NCBI GenBank assembly: GCA_019245755.1
Contig: JAFARC010000018.1
Location: 22,926 to 86,925, forward strand
Length of the DNA: 64,000 nt
Direction of reading: 5' to 3'
Origin: Mycobacteriaceae bacterium
GTDB taxonomy: Bacteria > Actinomycetota > Actinomycetes > Mycobacteriales > Mycobacteriaceae
Positions 1 to 9,951 of this stretch are shown piece after piece (the first letter of the stretch is position 1; every line of letters starts with the position of its first letter). The notes below the pieces were generated by a model that did not search any database, was not told the DNA's origin, and was given only the letters and a program-made list of their open reading frames with translations. The translations under genes and the position numbers were made by a program.

Positions 1-474
1 GCGTTGACGGATCCATCGCTCACCAACCCGGCGCTGACCGGTCCCAACTCGGCGCTGACCAGCCCCACTCCCGGCTTGACCAGCCCCGCCGGCTTGACCA
101 GCCCCGCCGGCTTGACGGCTCCGCCGGGAGCGCCGAACCCGGCGCTGACCGGGCCGGCCGGCCTCACCCCCGGCCTCACCCCCGGCCTGCCCGGGGCCGC
201 GGGCGAAGTGCCGATCAGCGCACCGATCGGCGATCCTGGACTGGGACCCACGTACCCGATCCTCGGCGCTGATCCTTCCCTGGCGGCCGCGCCGGCCACC
301 GGCGGCGGCGGTCTGATGAGCGACCTCTCGCAGGCCGCCAACCAACTTGGCCTGACCCAGGGCATCGACCTGCTCAAGGGTGTCCTAATGCCGTCGATCA
401 TGCAGGCCATCAAGGCCGGCGCGCCGGCGGCGGCACCCGCTCCGGCACCCCCGCCGCCGCCGGCGAGCGGGTAG
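1..474 (+). CDS. erp: Exported repetitive protein Erp/PirG, C-terminal part (5' end outside window)
   Basis: Open from base 1; tandem P-[AG]-LTSP/PGLT pentapeptide-like repeats, then GEVPISAPIGDPGLGPTYPILG and a Pro/Ala-rich tail; next gene matches Rv3811. Confidence 0.88.
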   Translation, partial: ALTDPSLTNPALTGPNSALTSPTPGLTSPAGLTSPAGLTAPPGAPNPALTGPAGLTPGLTPGLPGAAGEVPISAPIGDPGLGPTYPILGADPSLAAAPATGGGGLMSDLSQAANQLGLTQGIDLLKGVLMPSIMQAIKAGAPAAAPAPAPPPPPASG

Positions 475-488
475 TCCCCGCCGGAAAG

Positions 489-531
489 AACGGCACCGCA
501 GGGCAAGCCCCCTCGGCCCTGCGGTGCCGTT
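489..531. terminator. Strong intrinsic hairpin after erp
   Basis: Perfect 16-bp inverted repeat AACGGCACCGCAGGGC (489-504) / GCCCTGCGGTGCCGTT (516-531), 11-nt loop, no U-tract (typical of mycobacterial hairpin terminators). Confidence 0.75.
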
Positions 532-600
532 GCAGGCTTGCGGCGCGACACGGCCGTGTCAAACCACTTGTAACAGTGGTCCCATACGTAACATCAGGCC

Positions 601-2229
601 GTGCCGTGCCGTCGCCCAGCGCCGTCGCTCGTGTTCACCGCGATTGCGGCGACTGTAGTGCTGTTGCCGTGGGCGGTCGACGGCGTCCCCGGCGACAGCA
701 AGCCACCCGCGGCGCCCACCCAGACCGAACTGTCCCAGCAGCCGCTGACCGGTGTGGGCGCCGGCGTCACGATCCGCGAGGTCAGCCAGCCCACGCCGTT
801 TTCGATGGTCGCGCTCACCGCCGCCGACCTGACCGGCACGACAGCGCGGGTACGCGCCAAGCGGCCCGACGGATCGTGGGGGCCCTGGTACCGCGCCCAC
901 GCCGAGGAGTCCGGTGGTCCGTCAGACGGTGACCACGGCCCGCGCGGCACCGAGCCGGTCTTCGTCGGGAAAACGACCAGCGTGCAGATCGCGATCAACC
1001 GGCCGACCACGTCTGCCGGCCCTCCTCCGCCCACCACTACGCCCGGGGACAGCAAGGCCGACCTGGGATACCTGCCCGCGACCGTGACGCAACCGTTCGG
1101 CCAGAACCTCAACGCGGTGCTGATCTCTCCACCGCAAGCTCCGGCCGACACCACGTGGTCACCGCCGACCGCCGTGCAGGCCCCCGGTCAACCGCCGAAC
1201 ATCATCTCCCGCGCCCAGTGGGGCGCCGACGAATCCATGCGGTGTGGAAACCCAGAGTATGACAACGGAATTCGGGCCGGCATTGTGCACCACACCGCCG
1301 GCAGCAACGACTATTCACCGCAGGACTCCGCCGAGATCATCCGCGCCATCTACGCCTACCACACCCGCACACTGGGCTGGTGCGACATCGGCTACAACGC
1401 GCTGGTCGACAAGTACGGGCAGGTTTTCGAGGGCCACTTCGGCGGCATCACCAAGCCGGTGCAGGGCACCCACACCGGCGGCTTCAACAAGAACACCTGG
1501 GCAGTCGCGATGATCGGTGACTTCGACACGGTGCCGCCGACCCCGGAGCAAGTCCGCTCGGTCGGGCGGCTACTGGGGTGGCGGCTTGCGATGGACGGCG
1601 TCAACCCGAAGGGCACTGTGCAGTTGACCTCCGAGGGCGGCCCGTTCACCTTCTTCCCGGCGGGCGCGCGGCCGACGCTGCCGACGATTTTCGCGCACCG
1701 CGACACCGGCAACACCGACTGCCCAGGCAACGCGGGTTATGCGGCGTTGCCCCAGATCCGTGACATCGCAGCCCGGTTCAACCAGCCGGTGGGACCTGCT
1801 GACCTCGCCGACACGTTGAAAGGCGGCGCGATCTACGACCGGTGGCAGGCCACCGGCGGTCCGAGCGGCCTGCTCGGCGCGCCGACGACGCCGGAGACCT
1901 CCGGCGAAGGGCACACCCGCTACGTTCGGTTCAACCATGGCGCGATCTACTGGTCACCCGAAACCGGCGCCGCCCCGGTACTCGGCGCGATCTACGACGC
2001 GTGGGCCGCGCAGGGCTTCGAGCGTGGCCCGCTCGGCCTGCCGACCAGCGGCGAGCTCCAGGAGCCCGAGTGGATCGTGCAGAACTTCCAACACGGCACC
2101 CTGAACTTCGACCGGCAGAGTTCGGCCGTGCTGCGGGTCATCGACGGAGTAGCCCTGGAGTTGCCGCCGCCCTCACCGGAGGGACCACCGGTTCAGCTGG
2201 AACGGTTCTCGGCCCCGGTGAAGCCGTAA
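601..2229 (+). CDS. Secreted N-acetylmuramoyl-L-alanine amidase/PGRP domain protein with LGFP repeats (Rv3811-like)
   Basis: AQWGADESMRCG...IVHHTAGSNDYS...HRDTGNTDCPG amidase_2/PGRP motifs; C-terminal GLLGAPTTPE/GPLGLPTSGE LGFP-type repeats; N-terminal signal sequence. Confidence 0.88.
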   Translation: MPCRRPAPSLVFTAIAATVVLLPWAVDGVPGDSKPPAAPTQTELSQQPLTGVGAGVTIREVSQPTPFSMVALTAADLTGTTARVRAKRPDGSWGPWYRAHAEESGGPSDGDHGPRGTEPVFVGKTTSVQIAINRPTTSAGPPPPTTTPGDSKADLGYLPATVTQPFGQNLNAVLISPPQAPADTTWSPPTAVQAPGQPPNIISRAQWGADESMRCGNPEYDNGIRAGIVHHTAGSNDYSPQDSAEIIRAIYAYHTRTLGWCDIGYNALVDKYGQVFEGHFGGITKPVQGTHTGGFNKNTWAVAMIGDFDTVPPTPEQVRSVGRLLGWRLAMDGVNPKGTVQLTSEGGPFTFFPAGARPTLPTIFAHRDTGNTDCPGNAGYAALPQIRDIAARFNQPVGPADLADTLKGGAIYDRWQATGGPSGLLGAPTTPETSGEGHTRYVRFNHGAIYWSPETGAAPVLGAIYDAWAAQGFERGPLGLPTSGELQEPEWIVQNFQHGTLNFDRQSSAVLRVIDGVALELPPPSPEGPPVQLERFSAPVKP

Positions 2230-2230
2230 C

Positions 2231-3046
2231 TCACAGCCACCAGCGTTCGAGCACCCGGGCCACGCCGTCGTCGGTGTTGGCCGCGGTGACTTCATTGGCC
2301 GCCGCCACCGCCTCGGGGTGGGCATTGCCCATCGCGACACCGTGCCCGGCCCACACCAGCAGCGGCACGTCATTGGGCATGTCACCGAACGCGACCACAT
2401 CGTCGGCGGCGATGCCGAGCGGGCCCGCCACCTGCTGGACGCCGGTGGCCTTGCTGATGCCCCGCGGCACCACCTCGATCAGCCCGTTGTTCGTCGAGTA
2501 GGTGACGTCGCCGTCGACACCGATGTACCTGCGCAACTCGGCCGCCATGTCGGCGCTACGGGCGCCGGCCTTGCGAATCAGCAGTTTGACGGCGGGCGCG
2601 CTCAGCAGGTCGTCCAGCGACACCTCGGTGTTGTCCGGATTCAGCCAGGCATGCTCGTACCCGGGCGAGCTGACGAACTGCGGGGTGGCCGCGTCGTGGG
2701 CGCTCCTGCCGACCCTCTCGACAGCCAGGCCGGCCTCCGGGATGGCGCGCGCCGCCAACTCGGCGAGCTCACCGAGCACGTCGGGCGCCAGCGTGCGCGC
2801 TGAAACGATCCGATCGGTGTCCGGGTCGTACACGACCGCGCCGTTGGCGCACACCGCCATCGGGGCGAACCCAAGCGCGTCGACAACCGGTTTGATCCAG
2901 CGTGGCGGACGACCGGTCGCCAGCACGAACGCCACCCCCGAGGACACCGCGGCGCGCACCGCCGCTCGAGTGCGTTCGGTGACCGTCTCGTCGTCGGAGA
3001 GCAGCGTCCCGTCCACGTCACTGGCGATCATGGCGGGCAGACTCAT
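2231..3046 (-). CDS. Cof-type HAD superfamily hydrolase (Rv3813c-like)
   Basis: IASDVDGTLLSDDE, LATGRPP, VAFGDMPNDVPLL HAD motifs. Confidence 0.88.
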   Translation of the reverse strand: MSLPAMIASDVDGTLLSDDETVTERTRAAVRAAVSSGVAFVLATGRPPRWIKPVVDALGFAPMAVCANGAVVYDPDTDRIVSARTLAPDVLGELAELAARAIPEAGLAVERVGRSAHDAATPQFVSSPGYEHAWLNPDNTEVSLDDLLSAPAVKLLIRKAGARSADMAAELRRYIGVDGDVTYSTNNGLIEVVPRGISKATGVQQVAGPLGIAADDVVAFGDMPNDVPLLVWAGHGVAMGNAHPEAVAAANEVTAANTDDGVARVLERWWL

Positions 3047-3111
3047 CCGCGCGATCCGCCTTCGCTTCTCGCTGACCTCATCCGCGCGATCCGCCTTCGC
3101 TTCTCGCTGAC
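3042..3111. repeat. Perfect tandem duplication of a 35-bp unit (CTCATCCGCGCGATCCGCCTTCGCTTCTCGCTGAC x2)
   Basis: Copies 3042-3076 and 3077-3111 are identical by eye; spans the HAD start codon and abuts the acyltransferase stop. Confidence 0.9.
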
Positions 3112-3112
3112 C

Positions 3113-3862
3113 TCACGCGCGCTCCGCCCTTTTCCGGGCCCGCTCGGCCAACTCCGCCTCGTCGAGCACCTTGGCCTCCGCCGGCGTCGGCGCGCTACCG
3201 CCCATCCGGCGTGGCACCCAGTACGCGCCGCCCGGATGGGGATACTGCCGCTGCGCCTGATCCAGCAGGGCGGTCATCGACTCCCGCAACACGGCGTTGG
3301 TGTGCTCGACGGAGTCGTCGGCATACAGCGGCGCTCCGACGTGCACGATCACCGGGATTTTGCTGCGACCCAGGTTTCTCGGATGGTCCTTGGTCCAGAT
3401 CCGCTGCGCTCCCCACACGATGATCGGAACAATCGGCACGTTGGCCTCGCGCGCCATCCGCGCCGCACCGGATTTGAACTCCTTCAGTTCGAAGCTGCGG
3501 CTGATCGTCGCTTCCGGATAGACGCCGACCAGCTCGCCCGCCCTCAGCCGCTCGACCGCGACCGCGTATGACTGCGCCCCTGCGCGGCGGTTGACCGGGA
3601 TCGATCCGGTGTGCCTGATCAGGTAACGGATGATCATTACCCGCTGCATCTCCTCTTTGATCATGAACCGCATCCGGCGGTGCCGATGATGAACCGCCAG
3701 CGCCGCCGGCAGCCAGTCGACATAGCTGGTGTGGTTGATCGCGGCCACCACGCCGCCGCGCTCGGCAATGTTTTCCAGCCCTTGGTAGGTGATTTTCGTC
3801 CCGGCCGCGGCGACGGTGATCTTGGCGAGGCTTTCCAGGGTTCGAAAGACCGGTTCGGCCAT
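3113..3862 (-). CDS. 1-acyl-sn-glycerol-3-phosphate acyltransferase family protein (PlsC-like)
   Basis: MAEPVFRTLESLAKI start; NHTSYVDWLPA (NHxxxxD), GVYPEATISRS motifs. Confidence 0.88.
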   Translation of the reverse strand: MAEPVFRTLESLAKITVAAAGTKITYQGLENIAERGGVVAAINHTSYVDWLPAALAVHHRHRRMRFMIKEEMQRVMIIRYLIRHTGSIPVNRRAGAQSYAVAVERLRAGELVGVYPEATISRSFELKEFKSGAARMAREANVPIVPIIVWGAQRIWTKDHPRNLGRSKIPVIVHVGAPLYADDSVEHTNAVLRESMTALLDQAQRQYPHPGGAYWVPRRMGGSAPTPAEAKVLDEAELAERARKRAERA

Positions 3863-3867
3863 CGGCG

Positions 3868-4647
3868 TTACTCCCGTTGTCCGGCCTGCCCGGACTGTCT
3901 CTCGGCGCGGCGAGCGGCCTTCGCCGCCGCTTCGTCGGCATCCATTCGCGCAGCTTCGGCCAGTGTCGGGGCCCCGCCGCCGAGCCGGTGCGGCACCCAG
4001 TACTCGCCGGGGGGGTGCGGACCGTAGTCGTCCTGCACGCGTTCCAGCAGGTGCTGCATCCGGGAGTGCAACAACGCGGTCAGCTCGGCGGCCGGCAATG
4101 TCGGCGGGATCGGCTCTCCGACGGCGACGCTGATGGGCACCTTGGGCCGGAAAATCTTCTTCGGGTGGTCCTTGGTCCAGATACGCTGAGCGCCCCAGAC
4201 GATGTGCGGCACGATCGGCACACCGGCCTCGAGCGCCATCCGCGCCGCGCCCGACTTGAACTCCTTGATTTCGAAGCTGCGACTGATCGTGGCCTCGGGA
4301 TAAACCCCGACGAGTTCTCCCGCCTTGAGCACCTCGCACGCCTTCGCGAAAGACTCCCCGCCGCTTGAGCGGTCCACGGGGATATGGCGCAGACTCCGCA
4401 TGATCGGCCCGGCGAGCTTGTGGTCGAACACTTCCTTTTTGGCCATGAACCGCACCTTGCGGCCGAGTCGCTGCCGGTAGGCCGGCAGTCCCGCGAACGT
4501 GAAGTCGAAGTAGCTGGTGTGGTTGATCGCGATGACGGCGCCAGCGGTGGCCGGTAGGTGCTCCACACCGGTGACTTTGAATGTCAGGCCCTGTAGCCGC
4601 CAGACCAGGCGGGCGGTCTGGATCACAGTGGCGTAAACCGGTTCCAC
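3868..4647 (-). CDS. PlsC-like acyltransferase, paralogue of preceding gene
   Basis: VEPVYATVIQTARLVWRLQGL start; NHTSYFDFTFAG, GVYPEATISRSFEIKEFKSGAARMALEA. Confidence 0.88.
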   Translation of the reverse strand: MEPVYATVIQTARLVWRLQGLTFKVTGVEHLPATAGAVIAINHTSYFDFTFAGLPAYRQRLGRKVRFMAKKEVFDHKLAGPIMRSLRHIPVDRSSGGESFAKACEVLKAGELVGVYPEATISRSFEIKEFKSGAARMALEAGVPIVPHIVWGAQRIWTKDHPKKIFRPKVPISVAVGEPIPPTLPAAELTALLHSRMQHLLERVQDDYGPHPPGEYWVPHRLGGGAPTLAEAARMDADEAAAKAARRAERQSGQAGQRE

Positions 4648-4757
4648 ACCGTCGAGACTAGTGGCCGGGGCCGTCCGCCCGTGCCGAGAGGTTCTCCGGG
4701 CCGCTGACCGCGGTGCGCACGCGGATGCAGCCATCCCGTCCCGCTAAGCTCGGGCGG

Positions 4758-6308
4758 GTGCAGGTTACGAGCGTCGGGCATGCCGGTTTCCGTATCGACA
4801 CCCATGCCGGGAGCATCCTGTGCGACCCGTGGGTGAACCCGGCGTACTTCGGCTCGTGGTTTCCGTTCCCCGACAACAGCGCACTGGACTGGGACGCGCT
4901 CGGAGATTGCGACTACCTCTACGTGTCGCACCTACACCACGACCACTTCGACCCGCGAAATCTGCGCGAGCATGTCAACAAGGATGCGGTTGTGCTGCTG
5001 CCGGACTATCCGGTGCCGGATCTGCGGCGCGAGTTGGAGAACCTAGGCTTCCATCGGTTCTTCGAGACCACGGATTCTGTCAAGCACCGTGTCAGCGGCC
5101 CCAAGGGTGAGCTTGATGTGATGATCATCGCGTTGCGGGCCCCGGCCGATGGCCCGATTGGTGACTCCGGGCTGGTGGTCGACGATTCAGAGACGGTGGC
5201 GTTCAACATGAACGACGCGCGTCCTGTCGACCTCGACGTAGTGCACGCCGATTTCGGCCAGGTCGACGTGCACATGCTGCAGTACTCGGGCGCCATCTGG
5301 TATCCGATGGTCTACGAGATGCCGGAGCGCGCCAAGGCGGCGTTTGGCAAGCAGAAACGTCAGCGTCAGATGGACCGCTGCCGGCAGTACATCGCTCAGA
5401 TGGGCGCCAGCTGGGTCATCCCGTCCGCTGGGCCACCGTGTTTTCTGGACCCCCAATTGCGCGTCTTGAACGACGATCACGGCGATCCGGCGAACATCTT
5501 CCCCGACCAGATGGTGTTTCTCGATGAGCTGCGCGCACACGGCCACGACGGCGGCCTGCTGATGATTCCCGGCTCGGCGGCGTCTTTTGTGGGCAGTTCG
5601 CTGCGGTCTTTGCGCCATCCAATGCCGGACGACCAGGTGGCGGCGATCTTCACCACCGGCAAGGCCGCCTACCTCGCCGATTACGCGCAGCGGATGGCGC
5701 CGCTGTTGGCCGCCGAGAAGGAGACCTGGGCACCGGCCGAGGGTGAGCCGCTGCTGGAGCCGTTGCGGGCGGTGTTCGAGCCGATCATGAGCCGAAGCGA
5801 TCAGATCTGCGACGGCATCGGCTACCCGGTGGAATTGTGCCTCGGCCCCGAGACGGTGGTGCTGGATTTCCCGAAACGTGCGGTGCGGGAGCCCGTTCCC
5901 GATGAGAAGTTCCGGTATGGTTTTGCGGTCGCACCGGAGCTGGTGCGCACGGTGTTGCGGGACCACGAGCCCGACTGGGTGAACACGATCTTCCTGTCGA
6001 CGAGGTTCCGGGCCTGGCGGGTCGGGGGCTACAACGAGTTTCTGTACACGTTTTTCAAGTGCCTGAGCGACGAGCGGATCGCATACGCCGACGGCTGGTT
6101 CGCCGAGGCGCATGACGACACCGCGTCGGTGGTGCTCGACGGGTGGGAGGTGCAGCGTCGCTGCCCGCACCTGAAGGCCGACCTGTCCAAGTTCGGTGTG
6201 GTGGAAGGCGCCACGCTGACCTGTAACCTGCATGGCTGGCAGTGGGATCTGCCCACCGGACGCTGCCTGACATCGCGGGGTCACGAGTTGCGGAGCGGGC
6301 GGGCATGA
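4758..6308 (+). CDS. MBL-fold metallohydrolase / Rieske [2Fe-2S] fusion protein (Rv3818-like)
   Basis: VQVTSVGHAGFRIDTHAGSILCDPW...SHLHHDHFDP MBL motif; C-terminal CPH...CNLHGWQWD Rieske ligands. Confidence 0.85.
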   Translation: MQVTSVGHAGFRIDTHAGSILCDPWVNPAYFGSWFPFPDNSALDWDALGDCDYLYVSHLHHDHFDPRNLREHVNKDAVVLLPDYPVPDLRRELENLGFHRFFETTDSVKHRVSGPKGELDVMIIALRAPADGPIGDSGLVVDDSETVAFNMNDARPVDLDVVHADFGQVDVHMLQYSGAIWYPMVYEMPERAKAAFGKQKRQRQMDRCRQYIAQMGASWVIPSAGPPCFLDPQLRVLNDDHGDPANIFPDQMVFLDELRAHGHDGGLLMIPGSAASFVGSSLRSLRHPMPDDQVAAIFTTGKAAYLADYAQRMAPLLAAEKETWAPAEGEPLLEPLRAVFEPIMSRSDQICDGIGYPVELCLGPETVVLDFPKRAVREPVPDEKFRYGFAVAPELVRTVLRDHEPDWVNTIFLSTRFRAWRVGGYNEFLYTFFKCLSDERIAYADGWFAEAHDDTASVVLDGWEVQRRCPHLKADLSKFGVVEGATLTCNLHGWQWDLPTGRCLTSRGHELRSGRA

Positions 6309-6649
6309 CGACGCCCTACCTGCACTACGACGACGGCCTGGTCCAGCTGGATCGTGCTGCGATAACGTTGCGGCGCTACCACTTTCCGTCAGGCACGGCG
6401 AAGGTCATCCCATTGCGGTCGGTCCGCGGCTACCGCGTCAAGCCGCTGGGCCTGCTGGTTCAGCGGTTCCGGATCTGGGGCACCTCAGACCTGGTCCACT
6501 GGCTACCGCTGGACGGGCGCCGGCCGTTGAAGTCGACGCTGATCACGCTGGATGTGCCGGGTACCTGGCCGAAGCCGGCGTTCACGCCCTCGGATCCGGA
6601 CCGATTCGTCGAAATGCTGGACTTGCTGCTGGACAACCGGTCCGGCTGA
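6305..6649 (+). CDS. Conserved hypothetical protein (Rv3819-like)
   Basis: ATGA overlap with upstream gene; MTTPYLHYDDGLVQLDRAAITLRRYHFPSGTAKVIP. Confidence 0.7.
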   Translation: MTTPYLHYDDGLVQLDRAAITLRRYHFPSGTAKVIPLRSVRGYRVKPLGLLVQRFRIWGTSDLVHWLPLDGRRPLKSTLITLDVPGTWPKPAFTPSDPDRFVEMLDLLLDNRSG

Positions 6650-6655
6650 ATCCGC

Positions 6656-7906
6656 TCATTCGAGCACCTCTACACCGACATACGGCACCAGCGCGTCGGG
6701 AACACGCACGCGTCCGTCGGGCTGCTGATGGTTCTCCAAGATCGCCACCAACCACCGTGTGGTGGCCAATGTGCCGTTCAGCGTGGCGGCCATCTGCGGC
6801 CTGCCGTTTTCATCGCGGTACCGGATCGACAGCCGGCGCGCCTGAAAGGTGGTGCAGTTGGACGTCGAGGTGAGCTCGCGATAGGCGTGCTGACTCGGGA
6901 TCCACGCCTCGCAGTCGAATTTGCGCGCCGCCGAGGCACCAAGGTCACCTGCCGCGACGTCGATCACCCGATAGGGCACGTCGATCTTCGCCAGCATTTC
7001 GCGTTGCCAGCCGAGCAGGCGCTCATGTTCGGCCTCGGCGTCGGCGGGCCGGCAGTAGACGAACCCCTCCACCTTGTCGAACTGGTGCACCCGGATGATG
7101 CCGCGGGTGTCCTTGCCGTAGCTGCCGGCTTCCCGTCGGAAACACGACGACCACCCGGCGTATCGCAGTGGCCCGTCCGACAGGTCGATGATCTCCCCGG
7201 CGTGGTAGCCGGCGAGCGGGACTTCCGATGTCCCGACCAGGTAGAGGTCGTCCCCCTCCACCCGGTACACCTCTTCTGAATGTGCGCCCAAAAAGCCTGT
7301 GCCGGCCATGATCTCGGGCCGCACCAGTACGGGCGGGATCATCAGGGTGAACCCGTTGTCGACGGCCAGCGCCGCGGCGAGTTGCAACAGACCCAGCTGC
7401 AGGAGCGCACCGCGGCCGGTCAGGAAGTAAAACCGCGATCCCGAGACCTTGGCGCCGCGCTCCATGTCCAGCAGCCCCAGCGCTTCGCACAGCTCGAGGT
7501 GATCTTTCGGATTGGTGATGTCGCGTGGCGAGCCGACCGTGTCGAGCACGACGTAGTCGTCCTCTCCGCCGGCCGGGACGCCGTCGACGATGATGTTGGC
7601 GATCGCCATCTGCGCGGCCTGAAAGGCGGCCTCGGCGCTGGCTTGCTCGGCCTCGGCGTTTTTCACGTCGGCGGACAGTTGCTTTGCGTGCTCCAGCAGC
7701 GCCGGCCGCTCCGCCGGCGTGGCGGAGCCGACTTTCCGGCTGGCCGCCTTTTGCTCCGCACGCAGCTTGTCGGCGGTGGAAATCGCCGCCCGCCGTGCGG
7801 CGTCGGCGTCCAACAGCGCATCGACCAGCTCTGGGTCCTCCCCGCGGGCACGCTGCGACGCCCGCACCGCGTCCGGGTGCTCCCGCAGCACCTTCAGGTC
7901 GATCAC
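6656..7906 (-). CDS. serS: Seryl-tRNA synthetase
   Basis: [24 protein letters not shown]; class II motif 2 ([26 protein letters not shown]) and motif 3 ([18 protein letters not shown]). Confidence 0.97.
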   Translation of the reverse strand: MIDLKVLREHPDAVRASQRARGEDPELVDALLDADAARRAAISTADKLRAEQKAASRKVGSATPAERPALLEHAKQLSADVKNAEAEQASAEAAFQAAQMAIANIIVDGVPAGGEDDYVVLDTVGSPRDITNPKDHLELCEALGLLDMERGAKVSGSRFYFLTGRGALLQLGLLQLAAALAVDNGFTLMIPPVLVRPEIMAGTGFLGAHSEEVYRVEGDDLYLVGTSEVPLAGYHAGEIIDLSDGPLRYAGWSSCFRREAGSYGKDTRGIIRVHQFDKVEGFVYCRPADAEAEHERLLGWQREMLAKIDVPYRVIDVAAGDLGASAARKFDCEAWIPSQHAYRELTSTSNCTTFQARRLSIRYRDENGRPQMAATLNGTLATTRWLVAILENHQQPDGRVRVPDALVPYVGVEVLE

Positions 7907-8052
7907 GGCGGCAACCCTACTTTTGAACTGCCTTGGCTGGTTCTGCGACCCCGAACCGAGACAGCGCGAACTACGCTCCCGGGCACAACCCCATAACGTT
8001 ACAACTGCATCACTTGTCGCACCGTTGGGCGCGCCTGTCACAATGGATCGCG

Positions 8053-9351
8053 ATGTCGATGGCACCTGAGCCCTGGTGGCGCAGCCTGCGGGCCACGCCG
8101 ACCCAGCGTGCGCTGCTACTGACGGCGCTCGGCGGGCTGCTGATCGCCGGTATCACCACCGCCCTGCCCGCCGGGGCCGACAACACCAGCCCACTCGGAC
8201 GGCTCGAGGCTAAAGCGGTGCCCACCACCGGCTCGCGAACCAGCGCCACGTTCAACAACGCCCACGCCGGCGACTGCCTGAACTGGCCGGACAAGTCACC
8301 CGATCAGGCCGGCATCGTCGACTGCAAAGACGATCACCGCTTTGAGGTTGCCGAATCGGTGGACATGCGCACCTTCCCGGGCAGCGAGTATGGGCCAGGC
8401 GCCGCGCCGCCGTCACCCGCGAGAATCCAGCAGATCAGCCAGGAGCAGTGTCAGGCGGCCGTGCGGCGCTATCTCGGTACGCACTACGACCCTGACAGCA
8501 AGTTCACGATCGGCATGCTGTGGTCAGGTGACAAGGCGTGGACGCAATCCGGGCAGCGCCGGATGCTGTGCGGTCTGGAGTTGCCCGGTGCCGATGATCA
8601 GCAGGTGGCGTTCAAGGGCAAGGTCGCCGACCTGGACCAGTCCAAGGTCTGGCCGGCGGGCACCTGCCTGGGCATCGAGAACAGCACCAACCAGCCGACG
8701 GACATCCCGGTTGCCTGCAGCGCGCCGCACGCGATGGAGGTCACCGGCGCGGTCAACCTCGCCGAGAAGTTCCCCACGGCGCTGCCCGCGGAAGCCGACC
8801 AGGACGCGTTCATCAAGGACAACTGCACGAAGATGACGGACGCCTATTTGGCGCCGGTTCAGCTGCGCACCACCACGCTGACCCTGATCTACAACACGAT
8901 TTCACTGCCCAGCTGGTCAGCCGGCAGCCATCAGGTGTCGTGCAGCATCGGCGCCACCCTGGGTAACGGCGGCTGGGCCACCCTCGTCGGGAGCGCCAGG
9001 GGCCTGCTGCTGATCAACGGGCAGACACCGATCCCCCCACCTGACATCCCACAGGACCGGCTGAACCTGCCGCCCATCCCGCTGCCCACCGCGTCTCAAA
9101 GCACGCAGGGCCAACAGAGCCAGGCAGGAGCGTCGTCGACACCGACCGGCACCCAGCACATGCCGGGACAGCAGAACAGCCCCGGGCCGGCCTCGGCATC
9201 TCAGCAGCCGTCGGCCACCCAACAGCCGGGCGACACCGCTGCGCCCGGTCAAGACACCGCACCGGCGCCGGGACAGGACGCCGGACCAGCGCCGGGATTC
9301 CCGCCGGGGCCACCGCCCGCCGAACCCGCACCTCCGCCGCCGGGACCCTAA
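8053..9351 (+). CDS. Septum formation family membrane protein (Rv3835-like)
   Basis: N-terminal TM, Cys-containing GDCLNWPDK / [10 protein letters not shown] repeats, Pro/Gln-rich C-terminus. Confidence 0.72.
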   Translation: MSMAPEPWWRSLRATPTQRALLLTALGGLLIAGITTALPAGADNTSPLGRLEAKAVPTTGSRTSATFNNAHAGDCLNWPDKSPDQAGIVDCKDDHRFEVAESVDMRTFPGSEYGPGAAPPSPARIQQISQEQCQAAVRRYLGTHYDPDSKFTIGMLWSGDKAWTQSGQRRMLCGLELPGADDQQVAFKGKVADLDQSKVWPAGTCLGIENSTNQPTDIPVACSAPHAMEVTGAVNLAEKFPTALPAEADQDAFIKDNCTKMTDAYLAPVQLRTTTLTLIYNTISLPSWSAGSHQVSCSIGATLGNGGWATLVGSARGLLLINGQTPIPPPDIPQDRLNLPPIPLPTASQSTQGQQSQAGASSTPTGTQHMPGQQNSPGPASASQQPSATQQPGDTAAPGQDTAPAPGQDAGPAPGFPPGPPPAEPAPPPPGP

Positions 9352-9356
9352 CCGCC

Positions 9357-9707
9357 GTGGCCGTGCGGATGGGCCCGCAGCGGTTCGACGAGCTGGTGTC
9401 CGGCGCGCTCGACCTCATCCCGGATGAGCTGGCGGCCGCCATCGACAACGTCGTGGTGCTCGTGCAGCCGCGGCACCCGGAAGACCCCGAGCTGCTCGGC
9501 CTCTACCACGGCATTGCGCTCACCGAGCGGGACTCGTCGTACGCCGGCTCGCTGCCCGACACGATCACGATCTACCGTGACGCGCTGCTGGAGATCTGCG
9601 ACAACGACGACGACGTGGTGGAGGAGGTCGCGATCACGGTGATTCACGAGATCGCCCACCACTTCGGGATCGACGACGAACGCCTCCACGAGCTGGGTTG
9701 GGAATGA
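9357..9707 (+). CDS. Zincin-like metallopeptidase family protein (Rv3836-like)
   Basis: HEIAHHFGIDDERLHELGW, characteristic HExxH motif of the family. Confidence 0.83.
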   Translation: MAVRMGPQRFDELVSGALDLIPDELAAAIDNVVVLVQPRHPEDPELLGLYHGIALTERDSSYAGSLPDTITIYRDALLEICDNDDDVVEEVAITVIHEIAHHFGIDDERLHELGWE

Positions 9708-9755
9708 GCAGCGCGGCAATCACGAATTGTCCGCCGGCGGTGATATGAACACCAC

Positions 9756-9947
9756 ATGAGTTTGCAGTGCCGTGATTGCCGTGACGGCTGGGAGCACTGC
9801 CACGGCACGGTGATCCAGCACCCGCAGCGCCGTTCGGAGTGCACCCAGGACGACTGCGACAGCCCCGATCGCATACCGCACACCTTCAGCATCGACTGCG
9901 CGGCGGTGGGCTGTCGCTGCGGTCAATCCGCGGCATTGGCGATGTGA
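9756..9947 (+). CDS. Small Cys-rich protein (63 aa)
   Basis: MSLQCRDCRDGWEHCHGTVIQHPQRRSECTQDDCDSPDRIPHTFSIDCAAVGCRCGQ; dense Cys/His pattern, free of larger overlapping CDS on either strand. Confidence 0.6.
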   Translation: MSLQCRDCRDGWEHCHGTVIQHPQRRSECTQDDCDSPDRIPHTFSIDCAAVGCRCGQSAALAM

Positions 9948-9951
9948 CGGC

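Noticed and set aside
3863-4339. N-terminal extension of the first acyltransferase ORF (408 aa)
   Set aside because: Extension runs through the next gene in another frame; homology begins at MAEPVF (3862).
5187-6284. 365-aa minus-strand ORF
   Set aside because: Shadow of the MBL-Rieske gene on the plus strand.
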